Notes under the pieces: generated by a model
Told to the model about the DNA's origin: nothing
The model's database searches: none
The model's input: the letters and a program-made list of their open reading frames with translations, nothing else
Translations under genes and position numbers: made by a program
Assembly: GCA_002405405.1 (NCBI GenBank)
Contig: DHLT01000296.1
Span: forward strand, 14,832-33,072
DNA: 18,241 bases
Direction of reading: 5' to 3'
Source of the DNA: Ignavibacteria bacterium UBA4661
Lineage (GTDB): Bacteria > Bacteroidota > Ignavibacteria > Kapaibacteriales > UBA4661
Shown here: in pieces, positions 8,450 to 15,150 of the stretch
Layout of the letters: the number at the start of each line of letters is the position of its first letter
Numbering within the stretch: position 1 is the stretch's first letter

Positions 8450-8688
8450 CGATTCATCTTTTTGCAGTAGCTCGCGATATTGTTGGCAGTAGCGTGTACA
8501 CTATTGATACTAAGCAAGTACCCTGTTGCACAGTGGGCGATGTACGGCGGATTCTCTGTAAAGAATTTCCTGAATTATTGACCCTACGCTCTTTTGCAGT
8601 AGCAGTGAATCAACGTTTGGCAGACGACACCGTTGTGCTTACACCGCATGACGAAGTTGCAATCATTCCTCCTATGAGTGGAGGGTAA
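8446..8688 (+). CDS. moaD: Molybdopterin synthase small subunit MoaD (sulfur carrier)
   Basis: An 80-residue ubiquitin-fold sulfur carrier ending in the required Gly-Gly (IIPPMSGG). MoeB adenylates this terminal glycine, a thiocarboxylate forms on it, and MoaE uses two such carriers to convert cyclic pyranopterin monophosphate into molybdopterin. The family pattern is clear: IHLFAVARDIVG at the N terminus, FAVAVNQRLADD in the middle, and DEVAIIPPMSGG at the end. GGAG lies 8 bases before the ATG, and that ATG overlaps the moeB stop (ATGA), so the two are probably translationally coupled. The moaE gene follows after 17 bases. Confidence 0.95.
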   Translation: MTIHLFAVARDIVGSSVYTIDTKQVPCCTVGDVRRILCKEFPELLTLRSFAVAVNQRLADDTVVLTPHDEVAIIPPMSGG

Positions 8689-8705
8689 TAAACAAGGTAC
8701 AATCT

Positions 8706-9137
8706 ATGGTTGATACTTCTCCTTTTTTTCTTCTTACGGAACAATTGCTGGATATAGGATCGGTTTCAAAAGCTGTTCAATTACCACATTGTGGTGCGGT
8801 CAATCTTTTTGTCGGTACGGTACGCAATCGTACGGCAGAACGTTCGGTTTTATATCTCGATTATGAAGCATATACACCGATGGCACTTGCTGTCATGCAG
8901 GATATTGCCATGCGTGCCCGTATGAAGTGGCAGAGTATCGAAGCTATTGCTTTACATCATCGTGTTGGGCGTGTGTATGCAGGCGATATCGCTGTTGTAT
9001 TGGCGGTATCTTCGCCGCATCGCACAGAAATTTTTATGGCAACAGATTGGATAATGAGTGAAGTAAAGAGCAGTGTTCCTATTTGGAAAAAAGAAGTATA
9101 TCATGATGGCGCAGTATGGGTGTCGGCTCATGCGTAA
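8706..9137 (+). CDS. moaE: Molybdopterin synthase catalytic subunit MoaE
   Basis: A 143-residue MoaE of normal size. It forms a heterotetramer with MoaD and inserts the dithiolene sulfurs into precursor Z in the cytosol. The diagnostic features are CGAVNLFVGTVRNRT (29-43, with R40), LDYEAYTPMA (51-60), LHHRVGRV (83-90), AVSSPHRTEIF, and the catalytic tail with K121 and K128 in VKSSVPIWKKE. Active-site residues appear complete. The start at 8706 is preceded by AAGG. The modA start lies inside its last codons (8-base overlap), joining cofactor synthesis to molybdate uptake in one transcript. Confidence 0.95.
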   Translation: MVDTSPFFLLTEQLLDIGSVSKAVQLPHCGAVNLFVGTVRNRTAERSVLYLDYEAYTPMALAVMQDIAMRARMKWQSIEAIALHHRVGRVYAGDIAVVLAVSSPHRTEIFMATDWIMSEVKSSVPIWKKEVYHDGAVWVSAHA

Positions 9138-9939
9138 GAGTGTACGAAATATAACCGGCTCTTTGGGTCTTTGGTTGATATGCCTTTGGAGTACTGCCTT
9201 TATACAGCAGAATCTCTCGGCTCAGCCCGTAGTTCTTCATGTTGCTGCCGCCGCTGATTTGCAATATGCGTTGCCGCTGATCGCTAAGGCATTTGAGCAG
9301 GTCAATCCCAGTGTACGGGTGCAGTGTACATTTGCATCATCGGGAATGCTTGCCACACAAATTCTTGCCGGTGCTCCTTTTCATGTTTTTCTGGCAGGTG
9401 ATACTGCCTATCCGCAACGTCTTGTGCGTGCCGGTAAGTCTGAACGTATGCACATGTATGCACAAGGAAAATTGGTACTGTGGCATTCGGGCAGTATTGT
9501 ACAGACAAGCAATCTTGTAGATGTTTTGCAACCAAACGATAAAATTGCCATAGCTAATCCGCGCCATGCTCCATTCGGACAACGAGCAATGGAAGCAATC
9601 CTTTATCACTTTTCGGAGTACCAATGGAAATCACGTATACAGCCGCATATTGTATATACCGACAATGTCATGCAGGCGGCGCATTATGCGCTCAGTGGTA
9701 ATGTGCGTTTTGCGTGGTTGCCTCTATCGGTGGTGCTTGCTCCTGCATTACGGAATCATGGTTCTTATACGATAGTGCCTGAACATTCGCATCAACCGAT
9801 TATTCAAGGTGCATGTGCTGTATATACAAAGGATCAGCGCATGTATAGTACTGCGAAAGATTTTGTCAAATTTCTTTCCGGTGAAGATGCTCATAATGTG
9901 TTTCGGCAATTTGGTTATGTAATGGTTGACGGTCGATAG
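9130..9939 (+). CDS. modA: Molybdate ABC transporter substrate-binding protein ModA
   Basis: A 269-residue periplasmic binding protein that captures molybdate or tungstate and delivers it to ModB. The ATG at 9130 is chosen because it gives a proper signal peptide: MRKSVRN, a hydrophobic core, and a likely cleavage after LSA or SAQ near 31. An in-frame start at 9073 would add 19 residues read from inside moaE and spoil the signal. Family motifs are AAAADLQYALPLIAKAFEQ (39-57), FASSGMLATQILAGAPFHVF (68-87), a KLVLW strand (114-118), IANPRHAPFGQRA and the YTDNVMQAAHYALSG segment. No lipobox cysteine is seen, so it is probably soluble in the periplasm. It overlaps moaE by 8 bases. Confidence 0.93.
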   Translation: MRKSVRNITGSLGLWLICLWSTAFIQQNLSAQPVVLHVAAAADLQYALPLIAKAFEQVNPSVRVQCTFASSGMLATQILAGAPFHVFLAGDTAYPQRLVRAGKSERMHMYAQGKLVLWHSGSIVQTSNLVDVLQPNDKIAIANPRHAPFGQRAMEAILYHFSEYQWKSRIQPHIVYTDNVMQAAHYALSGNVRFAWLPLSVVLAPALRNHGSYTIVPEHSHQPIIQGACAVYTKDQRMYSTAKDFVKFLSGEDAHNVFRQFGYVMVDGR

Positions 9940-9943
9940 ACAG

Positions 9944-9959
9944 TACAAGGATGCTTGTA
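9944..9959 (+). other. Small hairpin in the modA-modB gap
   Basis: TACAAG (9944-9949) and CTTGTA (9954-9959) form a perfect 6-bp stem with loop GATG, 4 bases after the modA stop. No T-run follows, so it is unlikely to be a full terminator. Hairpins just after the binding-protein gene of ABC operons often protect the upstream mRNA or reduce downstream expression, and that is a reasonable guess here. Stability is modest. Confidence 0.35.
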
Positions 9960-9998
9960 TAACAAGGTAGTGCGCGATATTCACTCATATTTTAATTC

Positions 9999-10700
9999 AT
10001 GGAAACAACACCCATTCTTATCACTCTGCAGATTGCATTGCTCACGACAGGAATCCTGTTTGTCGTCGCATTGCCTCTATGCTATTGGCTTAGCTTATCG
10101 CGAGGGTGGCTTGTACTTGCGATTGAGTTGGTTATTACTCTGCCATTGCTTCTGCCGCCAACGGTATTGGGATTCTACTTGCTTGTTTTTTTTGGCGAGG
10201 GAACACTCATAGGTGCTTTGTTGCGGAGTATCAACATACAGCCACTGTTTTCATGGTGGGGAATACTCTTTGCTTCAGTATTGTATAATATTCCATTTAT
10301 GATGCTTCCTATTATCTCGGGGTTTCGAGCAATTCCGCAAGGCATACATGAAGCGGCTCGTATGTGCGGAAAATCACCTACTCTCGTTCTATGGCGCGTT
10401 CTGCTTCCGATGGTACGAAGCAATATCCTTGTAGCCATTGTGATGACTATGATGCACACCATTGGGGAATTTGGTGTGATTATGATGGTTGGTGGTAATA
10501 TTCCCGGCGAAACACGTGTAATTTCGATTGCTTTGTATGATGAAGTGCAAGCTCTCAACTACGAACAAGCGCATTGGTATGCAGGGTTGTTATTGGTCGT
10601 GAGTATGATTGCTTTGGTATTTGTATTCCGATTACAACAAGATCGTTTTTCACGATCACTTGTATATAAACGTTCTTCCACTTTATCGCAAGAGTCATAA
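9999..10700 (+). CDS. modB: Molybdate ABC transporter permease ModB
   Basis: A 233-residue inner-membrane permease with about five spans, the normal ModB size. It forms the molybdate channel as a dimer and contacts ModC through the EAA loop, seen here as HEAARMCGKSPTLVLWRVLLP beginning at about 117 (conserved G124). Other typical segments are LPLLLPPTVLGFYLL (48-62) and HTIGEFGVIMMVGGNIPGET, a strongly ModB-specific stretch near the C terminus. The gene starts 59 bases after modA and has no obvious Shine-Dalgarno. Its stop is one base before the modC start. Confidence 0.95.
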   Translation: METTPILITLQIALLTTGILFVVALPLCYWLSLSRGWLVLAIELVITLPLLLPPTVLGFYLLVFFGEGTLIGALLRSINIQPLFSWWGILFASVLYNIPFMMLPIISGFRAIPQGIHEAARMCGKSPTLVLWRVLLPMVRSNILVAIVMTMMHTIGEFGVIMMVGGNIPGETRVISIALYDEVQALNYEQAHWYAGLLLVVSMIALVFVFRLQQDRFSRSLVYKRSSTLSQES

Positions 10701-10701
10701 T

Positions 10702-11421
10702 ATGATACATGTTTTTTGTGATGCGCCTGCGGTATGGTCAGAACGTTTTCGTATTCGTGGAGAGTGTTCTGCCACAACACCGGCGATCATTGGTCTAACG
10801 GGGATTTCCGGTAGCGGCAAAACAACACTTTTGCGCATCATTGCAGGGTTGGAGCGCCAAGATGATGCTGTGCCTACGCATGTAGAGTTTTCCGGTGCAC
10901 TGTGGCAACACACGAAAGTTCAGGGTGCTCTTGATGCATTTCCCGAAGCACTGCAACAATCAACATCTACATTTGTACAACCGGAGCAACGACCGGTCGG
11001 TATGGTGTTTCAACAACCCGAATTATTTCCGACCATGACGGTTTTAGAGAATATCCGTTTTGCCTTACCCAAGGTTTTCCCTGAGATATTGCACATACAG
11101 TCCGAACAGAATTTTCTCGATGAGATTATTGAGATAACGCATATCCGAGAATTTCTTCGCCGTAAGTCGCATCAATTGTCCGGAGGTCAGCAAAAGCGTG
11201 TTGCATTAGCACGAGGTTTAGCACGATGTGCTGATTTGTTGTTGCTCGATGAACCAACCATCGGGTTAGACCACAAAAGCGGTGAGCATCTCATTGAGTC
11301 GGTTATTAGCTATTGTCGCAAGCATAAGCGCACAATGATTGTTGCTACGCATGACGGACATCTTCTGCATGATATTGATACCGAGTGGCGTATCGCTCAT
11401 GGACGGGTCAAGGTGCGGTAA
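10702..11421 (+). CDS. modC: Molybdate ABC transporter ATP-binding protein, short ModC without Mop domain
   Basis: The 239-residue ATPase that powers molybdate import. The start at 10702 lies one base after the modB stop; an earlier in-frame start at 10609 would lie deep inside modB and adds no domain. Motifs are Walker A GISGSGKTT (34-42), the Q-loop MVFQQPELF (101-109), the signature LSGGQQKRVALARGLA (159-174), Walker B LLLLDEPTIGLD (179-190) and the switch histidine ATHDG (215-219). Canonical ModC is about 350 residues with a C-terminal TOBE/Mop molybdate-binding domain. That domain is absent here, so direct feedback inhibition by bound molybdate through ModC is unlikely. Assignment to molybdate rests partly on modA and modB. 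Confidence 0.9.
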   Translation: MIHVFCDAPAVWSERFRIRGECSATTPAIIGLTGISGSGKTTLLRIIAGLERQDDAVPTHVEFSGALWQHTKVQGALDAFPEALQQSTSTFVQPEQRPVGMVFQQPELFPTMTVLENIRFALPKVFPEILHIQSEQNFLDEIIEITHIREFLRRKSHQLSGGQQKRVALARGLARCADLLLLDEPTIGLDHKSGEHLIESVISYCRKHKRTMIVATHDGHLLHDIDTEWRIAHGRVKVR

Positions 11422-11449
11422 GAATCTTCACTGAAGAGTAGATAAGAGA

Positions 11450-11476
11450 AAAAAGTGCAAGATTTCTGTGCTTTTT
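11450..11476 (+). terminator. Likely intrinsic terminator after modC
   Basis: AAAAAGTGCA (11450-11459) pairs with TGTGCTTTTT (11467-11476) over a 7-base loop: ten pairs, two of them G-T wobbles, ending in a five-T run followed by GTATGTTT. It lies 28 bases after the modC stop and would end the molybdenum operon before the response regulator gene. The stem is AT-rich, so strength is uncertain. Confidence 0.5.
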
Positions 11477-11483
11477 GTATGTT

Positions 11484-11604
11484 TAGTTCGACAGATAAAA
11501 AGTGTAAAAGGCCGATTACCTTACTGCTGATAAGTTCTTTTGCCACCGAAGAGTTGCTATTTTGCTTGTGATGTCGAGTTGCTGTATCGGGTCATGTCGA
11601 ACTA
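11484..11604. repeat. 10-base inverted repeat flanking the upstream region of the response regulator gene
   Basis: TAGTTCGACA (11484-11493) and its exact reverse complement TGTCGAACTA (11595-11604) are separated by 101 bases. Both lie between modC and the response regulator ATG at 11641. Paired operator half-sites or chance are the main explanations. Between them an 8-base word, GAGTTGCT, occurs at 11551-11558 and 11576-11583, a 25-base period. Confidence 0.35.
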
Positions 11605-11640
11605 TGTTATTTATGCAATACACCATATGCGGAAAATCCA

Positions 11641-12312
11641 ATGAAGGATGAAGTCTCAATACAATACCCGATACGGATAGCCATTGTTGAGGACAATGAT
11701 GATTATCGGAAGACTATGGAGTTATGCTTACATTCAGATTCAAGATTCATCATGGAGGGTGCATTTGCTTCTGCCGAGAGTTTTCTGCAGAGTAGTATTC
11801 TCGATACTTTGGATGTTGTCCCCATGGATATCCACCTATTAGGAATATCAGGTATCGACTGTACAAAACGTCTTATGTCTCAGTATCCGCAGGTCGCTGT
11901 AATTATGCTGACAAGTGCTTCGCAAGAGGCGTATATCATTGATGCTTTTGTCGCCGGTGCAAAAGGATATCTTGATAAAATGGTTTTGCCGCAAGATGTA
12001 TACCGTGTTGTTCTTGACGTGATGCAGGGTGGCATGCAAATGTCGCCACACATCGCACGTAAGGTCATCGAACGTCTTCAAAAAATGTTTGGTGAACCAT
12101 CATCGACAGATATGATTTCAGATCGTGAAATGGAAATACTTCAGTTTGTTGCACGGGGAATGAAGTATAAAGAGATTGCACAAAGACTCTATGTGAGCGA
12201 AAAAACGATACGCACACATATCAGCAATATGTACAAAAAATTGGGAGTACATTCTAAGCAAGAAGCCATTGAAAAAGTCTTCAAAGATTCAGGGTATAAA
12301 AACAATGTGTAG
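11641..12312 (+). CDS. NarL/LuxR-family response regulator
   Basis: A 223-residue two-domain regulator. The receiver domain (about 11-130) shows the acidic pair E17-D18, the phosphoacceptor D63 in VVPMDIHLLGISG, T91 and K113 in GAKGYLDK. The usual proline after the aspartate loop is Leu in HLLG. The C-terminal GerE/LuxR-type helix-turn-helix (about 158-212) has ISDREMEILQFVARGMKYKEIA followed by the recognition-helix region VSEKTIRTHISNMYKKLGV. Phosphorylation should promote dimerisation and DNA binding. It is separated from modC by 219 bases with a likely terminator, so it probably has its own promoter. The only kinase on this strand in the window is the TPR kinase upstream of moeB, the obvious candidate partner. 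Its targets are unknown. Confidence 0.92.
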   Translation: MKDEVSIQYPIRIAIVEDNDDYRKTMELCLHSDSRFIMEGAFASAESFLQSSILDTLDVVPMDIHLLGISGIDCTKRLMSQYPQVAVIMLTSASQEAYIIDAFVAGAKGYLDKMVLPQDVYRVVLDVMQGGMQMSPHIARKVIERLQKMFGEPSSTDMISDREMEILQFVARGMKYKEIAQRLYVSEKTIRTHISNMYKKLGVHSKQEAIEKVFKDSGYKNNV

Positions 12313-12314
12313 GG

Positions 12315-12337
12315 TGCTTCGGAGATTTTTCCGAGCA
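12315..12337. terminator. Hairpin between convergent regulator genes (possible bidirectional terminator)
   Basis: Between the two converging regulator genes, TGCTTCGGA (12315-12323) pairs with TCCGAGCA (12330-12337), giving eight base pairs with one bulged T and a 6-base loop. It starts 2 bases after the NarL-type regulator stop and is 34 bases from the LytTR gene stop. No long T-run follows on either strand, so termination is plausible but not assured. Confidence 0.4.
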
Positions 12338-12371
12338 TAGGACGAATAATATTTATATCAACTATTCTTCG

Positions 12372-13118
12372 TTACACTTTTCCTAATAATGCCTTTAATC
12401 TACTCACTCTACGTCGTGAAACAGGTAATTGTGTGCCATCGGCAAGTTTGACACAATATGTGCCTGAAAACCACGGAATCAATTCTCGAATAGCTTCAAC
12501 ATGAACAATATGCGAACGGTGAATTCGTACAAAGAGTGTATTATCAAGTCGTTCATCTAATTCATCCATGGTAAAATCTGTACGGAATTGCGACCCTTTG
12601 ACAAAGACATGTACGACTTTCCCTTCGGATTCCATACGCTCAATTTCATGTAGATTAACCACGCGCAAGCGATCGCCCGCATGGAGTGTAAGCCGTGTCA
12701 GCGGTGTTTTAGCACGTGCTGTACGGAGAGACTCCAATGCGGCGTCATCATGTTGTGTGGAGGTAAGATGCGTGAGACGCTGTATTGTGCGTTCCAATCG
12801 ATCAAGCCGAACAGGTTTGGTTAAATAGTCAAGTGCATGCACTTCAAATGCTTTGAGTGCATATTCATCATAGGCAGTTACAAAGACAATATGCGGGCGG
12901 GGTGGAGCAAGAAGATCAATAACCTCAAAGCCCGACAGACCCGGCATGTGAATATCCAGAAAGACAACATCGGGCTTGAGTTCGTACATCATAGGAATGG
13001 CTTTCTGACCGGATTCAGCCTCGCCAACAATAGTCAGGTAGTCGTTGTCTAAGTCGCGGAGTAAGGCGCGAAGTCGTTCGCGCGCAAGTGATTCGTCATC
13101 GACAATCAAACAGCGCAT
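12372..13118 (-). CDS. LytTR-family response regulator (LytR/AlgR type)
   Basis: A 248-residue regulator. The receiver domain (1-120) carries D7-D8, the phosphoacceptor D55 in VVFLDIHMPGLSG, T81 and K101 in YLTKPV. The LytTR DNA-binding domain (about 142-245) shows VNLHEIERMESEGKVVHVF, LDNTLFVRIHRSHIV and GTQLPVSRRRV, the standard ten-strand LytTR signature. The start at 13118 is preceded by AAGGAAA at good spacing. It lies 39 bases downstream of the LytS/YehU-type kinase and should be its phosphorylation target. LytTR domains bind pairs of 9-bp direct repeats; a good match lies upstream of the TonB receptor at 17634-17663, so that receptor is a candidate target. The gene is last in the minus-strand block. 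Confidence 0.95.
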   Translation of the reverse strand: MRCLIVDDESLARERLRALLRDLDNDYLTIVGEAESGQKAIPMMYELKPDVVFLDIHMPGLSGFEVIDLLAPPRPHIVFVTAYDEYALKAFEVHALDYLTKPVRLDRLERTIQRLTHLTSTQHDDAALESLRTARAKTPLTRLTLHAGDRLRVVNLHEIERMESEGKVVHVFVKGSQFRTDFTMDELDERLDNTLFVRIHRSHIVHVEAIRELIPWFSGTYCVKLADGTQLPVSRRRVSRLKALLGKV

Positions 13119-13157
13119 AGTATTTCCTTGGTCAAAACAACAATGTTCTTATGCTTT

Positions 13158-14258
13158 TTAAGGTACATGGATTGATGTGCGGTGATATTGTTCATGCGTA
13201 TTGGTTAGTTCCGTGCATGGGCAGATAATTTCAACGCCATGAGCAAGAATATTGATCTCACTCCCTCGTGGAAAGAGCAACTGCAATCGCTCGCGGACAT
13301 TCGACAGACCTGTTCCCTTGCGGAAATATGCTTCGCCTTTTTGTACGTCAAATCCAATACCTGTATCATATACCCCAAGCCGTAAGGTATTGCCTTGGCG
13401 CGTACCGACGACATGAATGCCAAAAATTTCTTCTGTCGTATGAATGCCATGTTTGATGGCATTTTCCACGAGGGGCTGAAGCATCATACTTGGTACTGCT
13501 AGATTGTATAAATCATGTTGAACATCGATGGTAATATCCAACCGTTCACGAAATCGTGCTTTTTCAATCGAGAGGTACAATTCTACTGAAGCAATCTCTT
13601 CTTCAAGCGATACCAAGGGCTGTTTAGACGTACGCAAACTATACCGAAAAAGATCAGCAAGTTGTTGTGTTACAAACTCTGCCTCATCAGGACGAATACG
13701 AATAAGTGCCGCAATAGAATTCAATGTGTTGAAGAGAAAATGCGGATTGATCTGTGCCCGCAAAGCCTTGATTTCCGATTCGACGACCAATTGCTCGGCA
13801 ATACGCAAGTTGCTGTAAAAGCAGTACAAGTAATATCCTCCATTGCCCACCAAAGCTAAAGCAAAAGAAACCCCCATGATAATTGTCATCATACCATTCG
13901 GCATGAGGCAAGTACCCAAAATCAATAGTTCTACTTCACGGGCTACAACAAATCCGAGTACCGCCGAGCAGGACTGAATAAGCACATGGGCAACCACTGC
14001 ACCTTTATTCTTGAGTGGTAAGAGATACTCTGCATATTCGGCAGTGGCTAATTGCATGATGACCATAATTGACGAGTAGATAAACGATATGATCATGCCT
14101 TGCCACAGCGGAATAGTAGAAGCTGATGTGCCTGTCATTATACTGATACTGTGAATAATCAGCTTGGCAACTACGGCAATTCCTGCAATAATCAAGAGAA
14201 GCCATCCCCACTGGCGGCGGGTACGCGGTAGTACGAGAATCAAGCGTTGATGTGGCAT
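13158..14258 (-). CDS. LytS/YehU-type membrane histidine kinase (His_kinase PF06580 plus HATPase_c)
   Basis: A 366-residue inner-membrane kinase. Four hydrophobic spans occupy about 18-40, 50-72, 87-115 and 121-148 with very short loops, so any signal is probably sensed in or near the membrane. The kinase core has ALRAQINPHFLFNTLNSIAA (165-184), with H173 the phosphorylation site, LQPLVENAIKHGI (260-272, N266), the G1 box YDTGIGF (297-303) and the G2 segment GTGLSNVRERL (315-325). This class pairs with LytTR regulators, and the LytTR gene follows 39 bases downstream. The gene starts 20 bases after the polytopic protein of unknown function, so the receptor, polytopic protein, kinase and regulator are probably one operon. 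No strong Shine-Dalgarno is seen. Confidence 0.93.
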   Translation of the reverse strand: MPHQRLILVLPRTRRQWGWLLLIIAGIAVVAKLIIHSISIMTGTSASTIPLWQGMIISFIYSSIMVIMQLATAEYAEYLLPLKNKGAVVAHVLIQSCSAVLGFVVAREVELLILGTCLMPNGMMTIIMGVSFALALVGNGGYYLYCFYSNLRIAEQLVVESEIKALRAQINPHFLFNTLNSIAALIRIRPDEAEFVTQQLADLFRYSLRTSKQPLVSLEEEIASVELYLSIEKARFRERLDITIDVQHDLYNLAVPSMMLQPLVENAIKHGIHTTEEIFGIHVVGTRQGNTLRLGVYDTGIGFDVQKGEAYFRKGTGLSNVRERLQLLFPRGSEINILAHGVEIICPCTELTNTHEQYHRTSIHVP

Positions 14259-14278
14259 ATGAGAATGTAAAGAGATGA

Positions 14279-15100
14279 TTATTTCACAGCTGTTTGCTGT
14301 GCTACCGAATGTTGTACCGTATGATCTGTTGTACTGCGCCAGAGCGGTTTACCTTGCAGTGCCTGCACCAGTGTGAAAACGGCAAGCATGCCGTACAAGA
14401 CCGAAAGGGTTATAACTCCTCGCGTACTCCGCACGATATACCACGCAAGCAAAGGGAGAATTTGCAGTGCGTGCATTCCGACAAAGTGTGCAATCCGCGG
14501 ATCGCCAAACTTTGTACTCCAGCCAACAACAGGCAATCCTGTACTGCCATCCGGTCCGCCGATTGTATGAGTCAGTCGTGACCCCATGACAAATCCTTCA
14601 AATGCAAAAATCACAAAAATCATAATGCCAAAACGAATTCCCCACAAATAGGCTTGTGGTAATTCTACCACATCATGCTGAAAGAATAAGAACCCAACAT
14701 ATCCCGTGTAGAGTGTAACAATGGTAATTGCTATCGCCATCGTAGAGTACAATCCTGCGTACACCGGCGTGCTGATGTTGAAGTGTGATAGTTGTCCTTT
14801 GCTTGCTTGGAGAGTGATATATCCAAGCTCGAATGTCAGCAAAGTAATCACCGTCCAACTATACAACTGTACATTAAAGCTTGGCAGATACGCACAGTAC
14901 CACGCCATTGCCCACACAAAAAGCCATGTTGACACCGCAAATTTGAAGGGTTTGAACCACGCATTGACATTGAAGACTTGGGTGTCAGTCAGCCATGTTA
15001 AAGCAAGTGAGAGTCCAGCTAAAACAACGCATATAACCCCGAAATAAAAGAGCGATGCATTACGTGTTTTGAGCTGTTCAAGAAATGCGAATAGTATCAT
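14279..15100 (-). CDS. Conserved polytopic membrane protein of unknown function
   Basis: A 273-residue protein with about seven hydrophobic spans (roughly 16-35, 53-73, 80-97, 113-137, 152-174, 208-223, 229-249). I do not know a function. Polar motifs sit at span ends as in a conserved family: NAWFKPFKFAVS (46-57), ELGYITLQASKGQLSHFN (91-108), GGPDGSTGLPVVGWSTKFGD (181-200) and RIAHFVGMHALQ (202-213). The histidines H106, H205 and H210, and E91, could bind a metal or haem, but that is inference. From memory, similar motif strings occur in uncharacterised membrane proteins of several phyla. It lies between the TonB receptor (50 bases upstream) and the LytS-like kinase (20 bases downstream), so it may be a transport or sensing partner. 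Confidence 0.7.
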   Translation of the reverse strand: MILFAFLEQLKTRNASLFYFGVICVVLAGLSLALTWLTDTQVFNVNAWFKPFKFAVSTWLFVWAMAWYCAYLPSFNVQLYSWTVITLLTFELGYITLQASKGQLSHFNISTPVYAGLYSTMAIAITIVTLYTGYVGFLFFQHDVVELPQAYLWGIRFGIMIFVIFAFEGFVMGSRLTHTIGGPDGSTGLPVVGWSTKFGDPRIAHFVGMHALQILPLLAWYIVRSTRGVITLSVLYGMLAVFTLVQALQGKPLWRSTTDHTVQHSVAQQTAVK

Positions 15101-15150
15101 GGTTATGACTCTTTCAACTTAGATAGTCAGATAAATATTGTACTCTAGAC

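Noticed and set aside
11426..11437. Short CTTC/GAAG stem directly after modC as the terminator
   Set aside because: The stem is four pairs with no T-run; the longer stem at 11450-11476 with a T-run is the better candidate.
14721..15047. A 108-residue open frame on + opposite the polytopic membrane protein
   Set aside because: The minus-strand frame has seven hydrophobic spans and conserved motifs; the plus-strand frame is its shadow.
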